A DNA stretch of 64,000 nucleotides, from positions 117,901 to 181,900 of the forward strand of contig JBBPIG010000012.1 of the NCBI GenBank assembly GCA_038040445.1. Reading direction: 5' to 3'. The stretch comes from Acidobacteriota bacterium (GTDB lineage Bacteria; Acidobacteriota; Blastocatellia; UBA7656). A program made the translations under genes and the position numbers. The notes beneath the pieces are model-generated. The model was not told the origin of the DNA. It searched no databases and worked only from the letters and a program-made list of their open reading frames with translations. Numbering within the stretch: the first letter of the stretch is position 1; each line of letters opens with the position of its first letter. Below, one piece after another: positions 8,913 through 19,991 of this stretch.

Positions 8913-11708
8913 TCAGTCGTAGCGCAGCGCTGTCATCGGATCCACGCGCGACGCTCTCCGGGCAGGCAGATAGCTGGCCAAAGCAGTCACGGCGATCATG
9001 AGCAACGCTGCCACCGCCATCGTCACCGGATCATTCGGCGTCAGCCCGTACAGCAGGCTTGCAATCAGCCGAGTGGCGGCCAGCGCGGCACCGAGTCCGA
9101 TGGCCACACCGGCCGCTACCAGCAGCATGGTCTCCTTCATCACCAGCCTGACGACATCCGCACTGCGCGCGCCGAGCGCCATGCGGATGCCGATTTCGTT
9201 CGTGCGTCTCGTCACGGCGTAAGACATAATCCCGTACAGCCCGACGCAAGCGAGCAGCAACGCGAACAGGCTGAAGAAACTGGCGAGTTGCGCGACGAAG
9301 CGTTCCTGCGCGAGCGATTCATTCACTACATCGTCCATCGTTTTCAGCCCGGCCATTCGTAATCTGGGATTGAGCTCGCGCACCGTGCGCTCGATCGCGC
9401 TGCCGAAACCGGTGGGATTCCCGGTGGTGCGCAGCAGAAAAGTCAGCGCGCCAGCGCCGGGATCCTGGAAGTACGACAGATAGAAAGCTCGCCGCGAAGT
9501 TTCGCGCAAGCTCTTGTATTTCGCGTCTTTGACGACGCCGATGACTTGGAAGGGACGGGCTTTCAGCGATCCAACCATGAAGTAGAAGTGCTTCCCCAGC
9601 GGGTTTTCATCGCCGAAGAAATAGTGCGCCATCGTCTGATTGATCACTGCCGATAGCGGCGCAGCTTCACCGTAGGGGGTCGCATTCTGAACCGCCTGCC
9701 CGCCAGCTCGTTGGCTGGGCTTCGCCTCAAACGGCTGTTCCTCCTGCGGGCCAAAATCACGTCCCTGGAGGAGGGGCATGATCATCGTCTCGAAGAACTT
9801 CGGCCCCACCCAGAGCAACTGGCAGGAGGTGTCTTCGCCTGCTGGCGGAGTGTGGCCTGGCACAGTGACACTGTTGCTGGCGGTCGTCATGCGGTTGAGC
9901 GGCTGGTAACCCGACACACTGGCTGCACGCACTCCCGGCAGCACTTCCAGCCGCGCCAGCAACTGTTCGTACAGGCTCGTCTGCTGCGCCACACTAAAAC
10001 CGTGGCCGGGCTCAACCTCGAAGACCACGACATTCTCCCGGTCAAAGCCGGCGTCCAGACTCTTCAGCTTTTGCAGGCTACGCACAAACAGCCCCGCGCC
10101 GATCAGCAGGAAGAGCGATAGCCCAACCTGCGCGACGATCAGAACTTTATTGAGCGCCAGTCGGGAGCGGCCTGAACTGCCGCTGCCGGCTTTCTCTTTC
10201 AATGAGGCCGTCAGGTCGAGTCGTGTCGCCCGCAGTGCGGGCGCGAGTCCGAACAGAATTCCGGTTAGCACCGAAACGGCCAACGTGAAGCCGAGCACGC
10301 GGGCATCGGGGCTGACATTGAGAAAAACCGGGCGTTCCTGCGGCAGGTAAGTGAGCAAAAGCTGAGTCCCCTGGTAAGCGAAGAGCAAACCCAGCGCGCC
10401 ACCAGTGAGCGCCAGCACCAGGCTTTCGGTGAGCAGTTGCCGAATCAATCTGAAGCGCCCTGCGCCGAGCGCGAGCCGCACAGCGATCTCTTTCTGCCGC
10501 GCCGCTGCGCGAGAGAGCAGCAGGTTCGCCACGTTCGCGCAGGCAATCACGAGCACCAGGGAGACGACCATCATCAGGATGAGCAGTGGCTGCCTGAACG
10601 GCTTGCGCAGAGGGGTCCAGCCCGCGCCGCCCGGCTCCAATTCGATTCTGCTTGCGAAATAATTGCTCCGCTCGGTCGGAGTCAGTTGGGAAAGACGTTC
10701 GGAAGGAATCTCGTTGAGTCGCTGACGGTGGATCGCATCCAACTCCGCCCGCGCTTGTTCCACGCTCACCCCTGGCCGCAGCCGCCCCATCACGAGCAGC
10801 CACGACGGCCACTTCCTACCGGAGTAGACCTGGGGAGTCATCCGAAGCGACCACCAGAGATCAGGCTTGCCGCCAACTTCAAAGCCTGAGAAGCCCGGCG
10901 GCGCGACACCGATGACGGTGAAAGGGAAATCCTCGAGGATGATTTTGCGGCCCACCACGCCTGGGTCTAACCCGAACCGGCGCTGCCAGAAGTCATAGCT
11001 GATGACTGCGACCGGCTGTGGGTCGGACGCCCGATCGTCTTCTTCGGTCAACGTTCGCCCCGTGACGGCATTCACGCCGAGCACGGAAAAATAATTGCCC
11101 GACACCTGCTCCGCCTGCACCGACTCAAGCTGGCCGCCCGCACCCGGTTCAGCTACGCTCATTCGCATCTTATCCCCACCGTTGGAGGCGACGATCCCAG
11201 CAAAGGAATGATTTGCCTGATTGAATCGCTCGAACAGCGGATAGCTGAAGGTCACATCGTTTCCGCCCTGCCTGACAACTGAAAAGACAACGAGTTGTTG
11301 CGGGTCTTTGACCGGCAGCGGTTTGAGCAGCAGCGCATCAATCAAGCTGAAGATTGCCGTGTTCGCGCCAATGCCGAGCGCGAGTGAGAAGACGGCCACA
11401 ACGGTGAAGCTTTTGCTCTTGAGCAACAGTCGAACGCCGTAACGCAGGTCTTGAAACATCTCGTCCTCCAATCTTTGTGGTTGTAACGCCAGCGCATCCC
11501 AGAACGCGCCGAGACTGCGGCGCAGCAAATCAAGCATGGTGCGCCAATCGAGCCTGTCCCATTCGGCCAACAGAGTTTCGCGATAGCACAGCTCGGCCTC
11601 CCACTCTTGTCGCCAGTCTGCTCGCAACCGGCGCGGCACGATCACGCCGATCATACGGATCAGCCAGAGCCAGAAACGAAACCGAGTTGTGCGTGTCGCG
11701 TCAGTCAT
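8913..11708 (-). CDS. ADOP permease with N-terminal prefix (copy 4)
   Basis: 931 residues. The prefix begins [20 protein letters not shown], very like copy 7 ([11 protein letters not shown]), suggesting these two share a recent ancestor. The permease begins at [16 protein letters not shown] near residue 85. The second periplasmic core has an unusual Pro/Gln/Ala-rich insertion of about 30 residues between DFGPQEEQPF and LSAVINQTMA. The C-terminus is ARRASRVDPMTALRYD, ending in Asp rather than Glu. The start ATG 11708 has no strong Shine-Dalgarno, and upstream lies a 7-nt repeat hairpin. An internal GGAGGACGAGATG marks the prefix junction. It lies between copies 5 and 3 in one direction with short spacers. 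Confidence 0.92.
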   Translation of the reverse strand: MTDATRTTRFRFWLWLIRMIGVIVPRRLRADWRQEWEAELCYRETLLAEWDRLDWRTMLDLLRRSLGAFWDALALQPQRLEDEMFQDLRYGVRLLLKSKSFTVVAVFSLALGIGANTAIFSLIDALLLKPLPVKDPQQLVVFSVVRQGGNDVTFSYPLFERFNQANHSFAGIVASNGGDKMRMSVAEPGAGGQLESVQAEQVSGNYFSVLGVNAVTGRTLTEEDDRASDPQPVAVISYDFWQRRFGLDPGVVGRKIILEDFPFTVIGVAPPGFSGFEVGGKPDLWWSLRMTPQVYSGRKWPSWLLVMGRLRPGVSVEQARAELDAIHRQRLNEIPSERLSQLTPTERSNYFASRIELEPGGAGWTPLRKPFRQPLLILMMVVSLVLVIACANVANLLLSRAAARQKEIAVRLALGAGRFRLIRQLLTESLVLALTGGALGLLFAYQGTQLLLTYLPQERPVFLNVSPDARVLGFTLAVSVLTGILFGLAPALRATRLDLTASLKEKAGSGSSGRSRLALNKVLIVAQVGLSLFLLIGAGLFVRSLQKLKSLDAGFDRENVVVFEVEPGHGFSVAQQTSLYEQLLARLEVLPGVRAASVSGYQPLNRMTTASNSVTVPGHTPPAGEDTSCQLLWVGPKFFETMIMPLLQGRDFGPQEEQPFEAKPSQRAGGQAVQNATPYGEAAPLSAVINQTMAHYFFGDENPLGKHFYFMVGSLKARPFQVIGVVKDAKYKSLRETSRRAFYLSYFQDPGAGALTFLLRTTGNPTGFGSAIERTVRELNPRLRMAGLKTMDDVVNESLAQERFVAQLASFFSLFALLLACVGLYGIMSYAVTRRTNEIGIRMALGARSADVVRLVMKETMLLVAAGVAIGLGAALAATRLIASLLYGLTPNDPVTMAVAALLMIAVTALASYLPARRASRVDPMTALRYD

Positions 11709-11718
11709 CAGTTTCGTT

Positions 11719-11783
11719 CAGTAGGCAGTAGGCAGTGAAGAGAGCGTTCTTTACTGCTTACTGTCTACTACCTACTGCCTACT
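11719..11783. repeat. Inverted heptamer repeat arms
   Basis: Left arm CAGTAGGCAGTAGGCAGT (11719-11736) faces a complementary right arm of ACTGCCT/ACTGTCT/ACTACCT units (about 11752-11783). The 7-nt unit is GTAGGCA, different from the unit in neighbouring spacers. It fills the gap between ADOP copies 5 and 4 and could form a hairpin in the operon mRNA. Confidence 0.8.
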
Positions 11784-14418
11784 ATTCATGCCGGAGCGCG
11801 ACCATCGGATCTACCTTGGTTGCCCGCCACGCCGGAACATAACAGGCAAGCAACGCGATCAAGAGCAGAACGCTGGCAATCGCCGCAAACGTCAACGGAT
11901 CGGTCGCACTGATTTCAAACAGTAAATGAGCGATCAGCCGCGTGACGGCCAAAGCCCCGGCCAGCCCAATGCCTACGCCGGCCAGCACAGCTTTCATCCC
12001 CTGTCCAATGACCAGTCGCAAGACATCGCGTCTTTGCGCGCCGAGCGCCAGACGCAAGCCCAATTCCGGCGTGCGCTGCGTCACGCCATACGAAGTCACG
12101 CCGTAAATGCCGAGCGCGGCCAACAGCACGGCCACCACTGCAAACACACCGAACAACACCAGGCTGAAGCGACGTTGGTCGAGCGATGAAGAAAAGACTT
12201 GTGCCAGCGTGCGGAATTTCGTAGGCACATCGCGATTGAGCGAGTACAAAGTAGATCGCAAGACGGGAATGAGCGCAGTGGCGTCGCCTTGGGTGCGCGC
12301 CACAATCGTAAAGCTCCAGGCTTGACGTGGGCGTTGCAGATAATGCGCATAAACCGTGGGCCGCGCGTTCGCATCGAGTCCGAACTCGCGCACGTCGCTT
12401 ACCACACCGACGATTTCCAGCAACCGTTTGTCGCCGTCCATATTGCTGTATTGAAGGTGTTTGCCCAGTGGCTCTTCATGCGGCCAATACTGACGCGCTA
12501 AGTTCTCGCTGATTACCGCCACGTGCTGCGTGTCAGGGCCATCGCTTTCGGCCAGCAATCGCCCGCGCAATAATTGAATCCCCATCACATTGAAGTAACT
12601 CGGAGTCGCAATGCGCAGCTCCGCGTAGCCTGTTGAGGCCGGATCGTTCTCAATCAAAAATTGGCCGTCGGCGCCGCCGTCGGTCATTGGCAAGCCGTTG
12701 ATGCCACCGGCCGCAGCGACACCGGGCAAGGCTTTCACGCGTTCCACCAATTGCTGATAGAAGTAGGCGCGTGTTTGCGCTTCGTTGTTGCCGCTTTGTA
12801 CAGGCACCGAAATTTCCATCGCGACAGCGTTCTCCGTCCGAAAGCCAGGATCAATGCTCAGCAGTTTGACGAAGCTTTTGCCTAATAACCCCGCGCCCAC
12901 TAACAGCACCGAGGTCAACGCGACTTGCGTCACGACCAATAAGCCGCGCAAACGATGACTGGCCGCATGGGCGATATGTCCGCGCCCGGCTTCTTTCAGA
13001 CTGGACTGCAAATCCTGCCTGCCAAACCGCAACAACGGCACCAGCCCCAGCACGACGGCGACGAGCGTGGAGAGCGCAAAGGTGAAGGTCAGGGCACGCG
13101 CATCAACGCCGATTTCTTCGGCGCGTGGCAGGTTGTTTTGATTCAAGCTGAGCAACACCTTCACGCCCCAGATCGAAAGCGAGACACCCAGACCGCCGGC
13201 CAGCGCGGCCAGTAACAAACTCTCCGTCACGAATTGCCGCGCCAGCCGCCAGCGTGTTGCGCCCAATGCCGCGCGGACATCGAATTCGTGCTGGCGCGCT
13301 GTGATTTGCAACAGCAACAAATTAGCGACATTGGCGCAGGCAATCGACAACAGCAATGCAACCGCCGCCATAGTGACGAGCAGCGTCTGACTGGACGAGC
13401 CGACCATCGCTTCTTGCAACGGCGTGGCGGCGAGGTCAACCAGATCAATGTCCTTGCCGTTTTCTTGCTTGAGCTGTTTGCCGATGGTGCTGAGTTCAGA
13501 GCGAGCTTGCGCCAGTGTGACGCTTTCTCCCAGACGTGCAATCACGCGCCGTCCGTGCGAAGTACGCGACGGCGTCGGCTCGTCTAATTCTATTGGCAAC
13601 CAGATTTCGGCATTTTGAGGAAAGTTGAACCCGTGCGGCATCACTCCCACGACGGTGTAGTTGGTGTTGTCAATCCGCAGCGGAGTAGCGGCCAGATCAC
13701 TGCGACTGCCCAGCAATTTCTCCCAATATCCAGCGCTCACCACCGCGACTGGATTTCCGCCGACTTTGGTTTCTTCCGGCAAAAAGCTGCGCCCGATGGC
13801 AGGCTGGATGCCCAGCACCTGGAAGAATCCGCGCGAGACGAACGACACTTGAGCGCGGACAGGTTCGCTGCCGCCGAGCACAGTGATTTCTTGCGTCCTA
13901 TATTCTGCGACCGCCGCCAACGTGTGATTGCGCGCTCGCACGTCCTGAAAATTCCGGTCGGCAAACGTCATTTGTCGGCTCTGCGCATCTACCTCTCTGA
14001 GGCTGACAATGCGTTCCGGTTGCGGATACGGCAACTGCCGCAGCAGCACAGCATCTACCACGCTAAAAATCGCCGTACAAGCGCCAATGCCAAGCGCGAG
14101 CGTAAAAACAGCGATCAAAGTGAAGCTGGGTTGCTTCCATAACATGCGCACGCCATAACGCAAATCTTGAAACATATCGTCCTCCAATCTTCTAGGTTGT
14201 AGCAGCAGCGCATCCCAGAACGCGCCGAGACTGCGGCGGAGCAAATCAAACTTCGTTTTCCAATTGAGCTTGTCCCAATCCGCTAGTAGCAACTCGCGAT
14301 ATCTCAACTCAGCTTCCCACTCCTGACGCCAATCCGCTCGCAATCGGCGCGGCACGATCACGCCAATCAATGCGATCAGCCGGATGTGTGGTTTGAAAAA
14401 AGAGTGCCGCTTAGACAT
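11782..14418 (-). CDS. ADOP permease with N-terminal prefix (copy 5)
   Basis: 878 residues: prefix 1-83 ([42 protein letters not shown]), then the two-module permease. Its closest relative here is copy 6. Both have REVDAQ/REVNAS after TM1, [22 protein letters not shown], and [28 protein letters not shown] in the second periplasmic core, so they look like a tandem duplication. The C-terminus reads [17 protein letters not shown], with Trp replacing the usual Arg. ATG 14418 has AGGAGG about 10 nt upstream. The internal junction is GGAGGACGATATG. Substrate unknown. Confidence 0.92.
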   Translation of the reverse strand: MSKRHSFFKPHIRLIALIGVIVPRRLRADWRQEWEAELRYRELLLADWDKLNWKTKFDLLRRSLGAFWDALLLQPRRLEDDMFQDLRYGVRMLWKQPSFTLIAVFTLALGIGACTAIFSVVDAVLLRQLPYPQPERIVSLREVDAQSRQMTFADRNFQDVRARNHTLAAVAEYRTQEITVLGGSEPVRAQVSFVSRGFFQVLGIQPAIGRSFLPEETKVGGNPVAVVSAGYWEKLLGSRSDLAATPLRIDNTNYTVVGVMPHGFNFPQNAEIWLPIELDEPTPSRTSHGRRVIARLGESVTLAQARSELSTIGKQLKQENGKDIDLVDLAATPLQEAMVGSSSQTLLVTMAAVALLLSIACANVANLLLLQITARQHEFDVRAALGATRWRLARQFVTESLLLAALAGGLGVSLSIWGVKVLLSLNQNNLPRAEEIGVDARALTFTFALSTLVAVVLGLVPLLRFGRQDLQSSLKEAGRGHIAHAASHRLRGLLVVTQVALTSVLLVGAGLLGKSFVKLLSIDPGFRTENAVAMEISVPVQSGNNEAQTRAYFYQQLVERVKALPGVAAAGGINGLPMTDGGADGQFLIENDPASTGYAELRIATPSYFNVMGIQLLRGRLLAESDGPDTQHVAVISENLARQYWPHEEPLGKHLQYSNMDGDKRLLEIVGVVSDVREFGLDANARPTVYAHYLQRPRQAWSFTIVARTQGDATALIPVLRSTLYSLNRDVPTKFRTLAQVFSSSLDQRRFSLVLFGVFAVVAVLLAALGIYGVTSYGVTQRTPELGLRLALGAQRRDVLRLVIGQGMKAVLAGVGIGLAGALAVTRLIAHLLFEISATDPLTFAAIASVLLLIALLACYVPAWRATKVDPMVALRHE

Positions 14419-14503
14419 TTGTTCAAAGCCTCCTGCCTTTTATCCATCAGTCTTCGCTCCTCGCCCTCGACAACAGAGCCCATGCCGAGAAAACGGATGG
14501 CCT

Positions 14504-16891
14504 TCACTCGTCGCGCAGCGCGATCATTGGATCCACCCTCGTCGCTTTGCGCGCGGGCAGGTAGCAGGCCAGCAACGTCACGCCTGTCAACAACAGCGTG
14601 ATCACGATGAACGTCAGCGGGTCGGTCGCACTCACGCTAAACAAGAGCGTCGTCATTAGCCGCGTCAGCGCCCACGCTCCGGCCAAGCCTAGTACGATCC
14701 CGATAAGCGCCAGCTTGATTCCGTGCCCGATGAACAGCTTCAGCACGTCACCCGCCTGCGCCCCCAACGCCAACCGAATGCCGATCTCGTGGGTGCGCTG
14801 CGTGACCGTGTAGGCCATCACGCCGTAGATGCCGATGGCGGCGATCAGTAGGGCGACAGCAGCGAAGACGCCAAAGATCGCCAGGATGAACCGGCGCTGA
14901 TCGAGCGAGGATGAGAAAACCTGGTCGAGAGTGCGGAAGCTGAGCGGGACATCGGGACGCAGCGCCGCAACGGCGGCGCGCATCGCCAAAATCAGCGCCG
15001 GTGGATCATTCGATGCGCGCACGATGATGGAAAGGCTGGAGACCTGCCACCATTGCGGACGCTGCAATGAATAGGCATAAACCATCGGGCCAGCCTCGGC
15101 GTCCAAAGCATGGCGCACATCACCGACCACGCCGACGACGTGGAGCAGGCGTTTATCGGTGTCCATATTGCCAAACTGAATGCGCTGGCCGAGCGGGTCT
15201 TCATGCGGCCAGTACCGCTGCGCTAACGATTGGCTGATGACTGCGACGTGTGGCGAATTAACCGTGTCGCCGCGGTCAAACAGTCGTCCCCGCAAGAGCG
15301 GAATGCCCATCGCCGCAAAGTAGCCGGTGCTGGCTGGTGCGTACCCCGCCTGACCCCGCCGCGACGGATCGTTATCAATCAGAAACGTGCCGGTCGCCCC
15401 GGGGCCAGTCAGCGGCAAGGAGGCGATGCCGCCGACGGCCGTGACGCCCGGCAATTGTCCGAGCCGATCCAGCAGTTGCACATAGAATCGCCGCAACTGC
15501 TCGTCTTCCTCCGGCGTGATCGTCGAAGGCAACGCCAGCCTCATCACCACCGCGCTCCCGGTCTTGAAGCCAGGATCAATTTGCCACAACCGCAAGAAGC
15601 TGCGTCCCAACAAGCCCGCGCCCGTGAGCAGTACCAGCGTCAGAGAGATCTGTAATGCGACCAACGCGCCGCGCATTCGCCCGCCCGCAGATTGCCCGCG
15701 CCCGGCTTCATTTAATCCCTTCTGCAAATTCTGTCTGGCAAATCGCAACGCGGGCAGCAAGCCCAGCGCGACGGCAATCAACACGGCCAATCCGCAGGCG
15801 AATAGCAGAACGCGCCCATCCACCGCAATTACGTTGACACGCGGCAGATTTCTCTGATCGAGTTGGAGCAGCAGCGCCACGCCAGCCCGCGCCAGCAGCG
15901 TGCCCAGCGCCGCCGCGAGCAGCGTCATTTCCAGATTTTCGATCACAAGTTGCCGCGCCAGCCGCCATCGCCCAGCGCCCAACGCCGCTCTCACCGTGAA
16001 TTCGCGCTGCCGCGTGATGTATCGCGCGAGCAGAAGATTGGAGACATTGGCGCACGCCACCAGCAGCAGCATCGCTACCGCGCCAGCGAAGAGCCACAGG
16101 TTCTCGCGTGAATTTCGAGTCAGATACTGTTGCGCCGGGATAAGCGTGAAATCCACGGCGTCCATCGCCGTGCCGTGCGTCTGTAGCAACTGCTTGGCGA
16201 TTGCGCTCAACTCCGCGCGCGCCTCCTCGATCCGGACGCCAGGACGCAGCCGTCCAATCGTCCCCAAGCTGTGCGCCGCGCGTGAAGTGTTCGGCGGCTC
16301 GATGCTTCTCGTGACCCAAACTTCAGTCTCCGGCGGGAAGTTGAAGCTCGCCGGCATGACGCCTACGACGGTGCAACTGACACCGTCTACATTCAGCCGC
16401 ACGTCGCTGAAATCGGCTCGCCCGCCGAGCAGCCGCTGCCAGAAACCAAAGCTGACCAGCACGGCTGCTGGCCCGGGGTACTGCGTCTCTTCAAGCAGAA
16501 AGGTGCGGCCCGCGATGGGTTCCACACCGAGGACTTCAAAAATCCGCCGCGAGGCATAAGAGACCCGCGTCCGCACGGCCTCGCTGCCGCCTGTGACTAC
16601 GAGGTTGCCGCCGCCGACGTGCCCCAACGCCACAAAGCTCTGGCTTCGCGCCTCGAGATCCGCGAAGTCTGGTTCCGAGACTCCCATCGCGCCGCCCGAC
16701 GCATTGACCTCGCGCAAGTAAACCAGACGCTCCGCTTCGGGAAAGGGAAGCGGCCGCAACAACACTGCGTCCACGACGCTGAAGATCGCCGTCGTCGCGC
16801 CGATGCCTAAGCTGAGCGTTATGATCGCAATCAACGCGACGCCAGGCTTTGTTCGCAACATGCGCATGCCATAACGCACATCTTGAAACAT
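14504..16891 (-). CDS. ADOP permease (copy 6), separated from its prefix by a frameshift
   Basis: Two-module ADOP permease of about 795 residues from ATG 16891 ([15 protein letters not shown]) to [16 protein letters not shown]. The reading frame stays open upstream to 16942, but those codons ([11 protein letters not shown]) are the prefix region read in the wrong frame. An 8-bp tandem duplication, CCAATCTT at 16900-16907 and 16908-16915, shifts the prefix out of frame. Deleting one copy restores [12 protein letters not shown] exactly. ATG 16891 has a perfect GGAGG five nt upstream, so the permease can probably still be made on its own. The second half keeps [10 protein letters not shown] as in copy 5. 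It is the only operon member broken this way; a sequencing error cannot be excluded. Confidence 0.88.
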   Translation of the reverse strand: MFQDVRYGMRMLRTKPGVALIAIITLSLGIGATTAIFSVVDAVLLRPLPFPEAERLVYLREVNASGGAMGVSEPDFADLEARSQSFVALGHVGGGNLVVTGGSEAVRTRVSYASRRIFEVLGVEPIAGRTFLLEETQYPGPAAVLVSFGFWQRLLGGRADFSDVRLNVDGVSCTVVGVMPASFNFPPETEVWVTRSIEPPNTSRAAHSLGTIGRLRPGVRIEEARAELSAIAKQLLQTHGTAMDAVDFTLIPAQQYLTRNSRENLWLFAGAVAMLLLVACANVSNLLLARYITRQREFTVRAALGAGRWRLARQLVIENLEMTLLAAALGTLLARAGVALLLQLDQRNLPRVNVIAVDGRVLLFACGLAVLIAVALGLLPALRFARQNLQKGLNEAGRGQSAGGRMRGALVALQISLTLVLLTGAGLLGRSFLRLWQIDPGFKTGSAVVMRLALPSTITPEEDEQLRRFYVQLLDRLGQLPGVTAVGGIASLPLTGPGATGTFLIDNDPSRRGQAGYAPASTGYFAAMGIPLLRGRLFDRGDTVNSPHVAVISQSLAQRYWPHEDPLGQRIQFGNMDTDKRLLHVVGVVGDVRHALDAEAGPMVYAYSLQRPQWWQVSSLSIIVRASNDPPALILAMRAAVAALRPDVPLSFRTLDQVFSSSLDQRRFILAIFGVFAAVALLIAAIGIYGVMAYTVTQRTHEIGIRLALGAQAGDVLKLFIGHGIKLALIGIVLGLAGAWALTRLMTTLLFSVSATDPLTFIVITLLLTGVTLLACYLPARKATRVDPMIALRDE

Positions 16892-17130
16892 CTCATCCTC
16901 CAATCTTCCAATCTTCGCGGTTGCAGAAGCAGCGCATCCCAAAACGCTCCGAGACTGCGGCGCAGCAAATCAGTTCTTGTTTTCCAATTGAGCTTGTCCC
17001 AATCCACCAGGAGCAACTCGCGGTATCGCAGCTCCGCTTCCCACTCCTGTCGCCAATCGGCGCGCAAACGGCGCGGGACAATCACGCCGATGAATTGGAT
17101 CAGCCTCAGATGTGGTTTCACGTTCCCCAC
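16831..17130 (-). pseudogene. Detached prefix domain of ADOP copy 6
   Basis: Encodes a full prefix ([20 protein letters not shown] ... [22 protein letters not shown]). After the 8-bp duplication it runs out of frame for about 20 residues into the permease gene. Start candidates are GTG 17130, three nt after the TAA of copy 7, or GTG 17121 behind GTGGGGA. It may be translated as a free peptide of about 95-100 residues overlapping the permease reading frame. Whether it is dead or a split gene cannot be decided from sequence alone. Confidence 0.75.
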
Positions 17131-17132
17131 GG

Positions 17133-19991
17133 TTATTCCTGCCGCAGCGCCTCTAGCGGATCTACCTGCGCCGCTTTGCGCGCGGGCAGCCAACAAGCTA
17201 GCAAAGCTACCAATGTCAGCAATGACGCGATGACGGCGAAGGTCAAAGGGTCAGTCCCCTTCACGCCGTAAAGCTGGTCCGCCACCTGGCGCTGCCACGC
17301 CTCCGCGGCGAAATACTCGCTCGCCAGAAGTCGCTTCAGGGCATATCCGGTCAACGCGCCGACACCCAGTCCGAGCAGCACCAGTTTCATTCCTTGCCAG
17401 ACCACTAGCCGCAAGACGTCGCGGGCTTGCGCGCCCAGCGCCATCCGTATGCCGATCTCGTTTGTGCGTTGTGCGACCGAGTAGGCCAACACGCCTGACA
17501 GTCCGATGCCCGCGAGCAGTAGTGCCAGCCCGCCGAAAAAGCTAAGCAGCAAGGCGTACAAGCGTTCCTGTCCCAACGTGGCCTGCGAGCGCGCTGTTTG
17601 CGAGTTGATCTCTGTGACCGGCAAGTCGCCGTCGAGTTCGCGCACGACTTGACGCACGGTAGCGGCGAGCGCGGTTGGTTCGGCCGCCGTGCGCAGGGCG
17701 AAATGCATCTCGCCGAGAACGTCGCCTTCCTGCTGCCACGGAGTGTAGATCAGCGGCTTGATCTCTTCGCGCTGGCTCCTGTATTTGGTGTCAGCGACCA
17801 CGCCGATGATCTCGACTTCGTGTTTGCGGTTGCTACCGGGGAACGTGACGTGTTTGCCAAGCACGTCTTCATTCGGGAAGAACTTGCGTTCGAAGGTTTG
17901 ACTTACGATGGCGACTCGGGGCGCGCGCTGGTCATCATGCGCCGTGAAGCACCGCCCACGCAGGAACGGAATTTCCATCGTCGCAAAATAGTTCTCGCGG
18001 ATCATCTGCCGGTTGGTGTCGTGTTCCACGGCAGTCTTTTCATTCCCCCCGGGCAGCAGGATGTCCTCGTACCAATTTTCATTGGCGATGAGCGCGATCC
18101 TTCCGAATGTTGCAGCCTGCACGCCAGGCAGGTTATCCAGCCGCTCAAAGAGTTGCTGGTAGAACTGCATCAACCGCTCGGCTTTGTATCCACCCTGCTC
18201 CGGCTGCAACGCGAAGACCAGGAGGTTTTCCTGATTGAAGCCCAGGTTGACTCGTTGCAGATTGGAGAGCGTGCGGATGAACAAACCGGCGCCGACCAAT
18301 AACAGCAACGAGAGTCCGACCTGCGCGACGATCAGCCCCTTGCTCAGCCGCGACACCGCGCCTGTCGTGCGTCGGCTCTGTTTGAGCGCGGTCGCCAAAT
18401 CGAGGCTGGTCGCACGCCACGCGGGCGCCAATCCGAACAGCGCACCCGTGAAGAGCGAGACGCCAAGCGTGAACACGAGCACCCGCCAATTCAAATTAAC
18501 GTCCACGCCGCTGGGCAAGAATCTCGTGTCTTTGTCGGTCAGTGTCAGGAGCGCGCTCTTACCCCAGAAAGCGAAGAGCACGCCAACCGCGCCTCCCAAC
18601 GCAGCGAGCAGCACACTTTCAGTCAGCAGTTGTCGCACCAGGCGCCAGCGCCCCGCGCCGACCGCGAGCCGCACGCTGATTTCCGGGCCGCGCAAGGCCG
18701 CCCGTGCCATCAACAGGTTTGCAACGTTGGCGCACGCAATCAGCAGCACAAGCGCCACAACGATGAACAAACCGTAGATCGTGGTTGAATACAGTCTGCG
18801 GCGGTCCAGCATCCCACGGCTCCCGGATTCCGCAATCAGGCGCGGGTAATCTTTCTGCTCGAGTTGCGCCGGTTCATTCGCCTTGCGCGGCGGCGGCCTG
18901 ACCTCCAACGCGGCGGCTTGAAAAGTAGCGTTCAAGCTGTCGCGCGCCTGTTCGTAGGTTGCGCCCGGTTTTAGCCGCCCCATCAAGTTCAGCCACCAGA
19001 CGCCTGGTTCTTTCGCCGTGCCCAATCTGCTTTGTTCGCCCAACAGCAGTGGCTCGCAGGCAACCGGGACGGTGACGGCGGGGTGATAATCCACTTGCGA
19101 CGTGCCGGTGAAAGCGGCCGGCGTCACGCCGATGATGGTGAACGACAGCTTGTTGAGGTTGAGCTGTTGGCCGATGACGGAGGGATTCGCGCCAAACCGC
19201 TCTTGCCAAAACTGATGGCTGAGCACGACCACTGGCGCTGCGCCTTGCCAATCATCTTCGTCAGTGATTCCGCGCCCCAGAGTTGGTTGCATTCGCAGCC
19301 CGGCGTAATAGCCGCCGGACACGGCTTCCCCTTTGACAATCTCCGCCTGCTCCCCCACCACCGCAGTCACTTCGTGGATCGGAGCGAAGGCAAAGAAATC
19401 GCTGAGCGGGCTTTCCGGCGCAACGGCGCGCGCCTGGCGCATCTTTTCAAAGACCTCGTGGCGAAACAGCGAAAGTCCTTTTGTGTTCGGCGGCCCGGGC
19501 ACGAACGACGTGCCGCTCATTCCATTCACTCTGAACGAGAGTCCGGCTTGCCATTCAAAGAGCACCAACCGCTCCGGCTCAGCGACCGGCAAGGTCCTCA
19601 GCAACACAGCGTCCACCACACTGAATAATGCGGTGTTCGCCCCTATGCCCAGCGCCAGGGAAAGCACGGCGACCACCGTGAAGCCTTTATGCTTGAGCAG
19701 CATTCGCACGCCGTAACGCAAATCTTGAAACACCTCGTCCTCCAATCTTTGTGGTTGCAACGCCAGCGCATCCCAGAACGCGCCGAGACTGCGGCGGACC
19801 AGATCAAATCTTGTTTTCCAATTGAGGTTGTCCCAATCAGCCAGCAGCAACTCGCGGTATCGCAACTCAGCTTCCCACTCCTGCTTCCAATCCGCTCGCA
19901 AGCGGCGCGGCACAATCACGCCGATCAAGGCGATCAGCCAGAGCCAGAAACGAAAGCGCGTTGTTTGCGTCAAACCAGCCATTGGTTTCAC
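17133..19991 (-). CDS. ADOP permease with prefix (copy 7, longest)
   Basis: 952 residues. Prefix residues 1-90 contain [19 protein letters not shown] and the usual [16 protein letters not shown] segment. The permease starts at [12 protein letters not shown]. The usual Met at the junction is Val (GTG), so GGAGGACGAGGTG could still be an internal start. Two features are unusual: a longer first periplasmic core ([20 protein letters not shown]), and near residue 900 an insertion ([14 protein letters not shown]) between the last-but-one helix and [12 protein letters not shown]. It ends [19 protein letters not shown] 19991 overlaps the stop of copy 8 as GTGA, implying translational coupling; ATG 19982 is an alternative. 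Confidence 0.92.
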   Translation of the reverse strand: MKPMAGLTQTTRFRFWLWLIALIGVIVPRRLRADWKQEWEAELRYRELLLADWDNLNWKTRFDLVRRSLGAFWDALALQPQRLEDEVFQDLRYGVRMLLKHKGFTVVAVLSLALGIGANTALFSVVDAVLLRTLPVAEPERLVLFEWQAGLSFRVNGMSGTSFVPGPPNTKGLSLFRHEVFEKMRQARAVAPESPLSDFFAFAPIHEVTAVVGEQAEIVKGEAVSGGYYAGLRMQPTLGRGITDEDDWQGAAPVVVLSHQFWQERFGANPSVIGQQLNLNKLSFTIIGVTPAAFTGTSQVDYHPAVTVPVACEPLLLGEQSRLGTAKEPGVWWLNLMGRLKPGATYEQARDSLNATFQAAALEVRPPPRKANEPAQLEQKDYPRLIAESGSRGMLDRRRLYSTTIYGLFIVVALVLLIACANVANLLMARAALRGPEISVRLAVGAGRWRLVRQLLTESVLLAALGGAVGVLFAFWGKSALLTLTDKDTRFLPSGVDVNLNWRVLVFTLGVSLFTGALFGLAPAWRATSLDLATALKQSRRTTGAVSRLSKGLIVAQVGLSLLLLVGAGLFIRTLSNLQRVNLGFNQENLLVFALQPEQGGYKAERLMQFYQQLFERLDNLPGVQAATFGRIALIANENWYEDILLPGGNEKTAVEHDTNRQMIRENYFATMEIPFLRGRCFTAHDDQRAPRVAIVSQTFERKFFPNEDVLGKHVTFPGSNRKHEVEIIGVVADTKYRSQREEIKPLIYTPWQQEGDVLGEMHFALRTAAEPTALAATVRQVVRELDGDLPVTEINSQTARSQATLGQERLYALLLSFFGGLALLLAGIGLSGVLAYSVAQRTNEIGIRMALGAQARDVLRLVVWQGMKLVLLGLGVGALTGYALKRLLASEYFAAEAWQRQVADQLYGVKGTDPLTFAVIASLLTLVALLACWLPARKAAQVDPLEALRQE

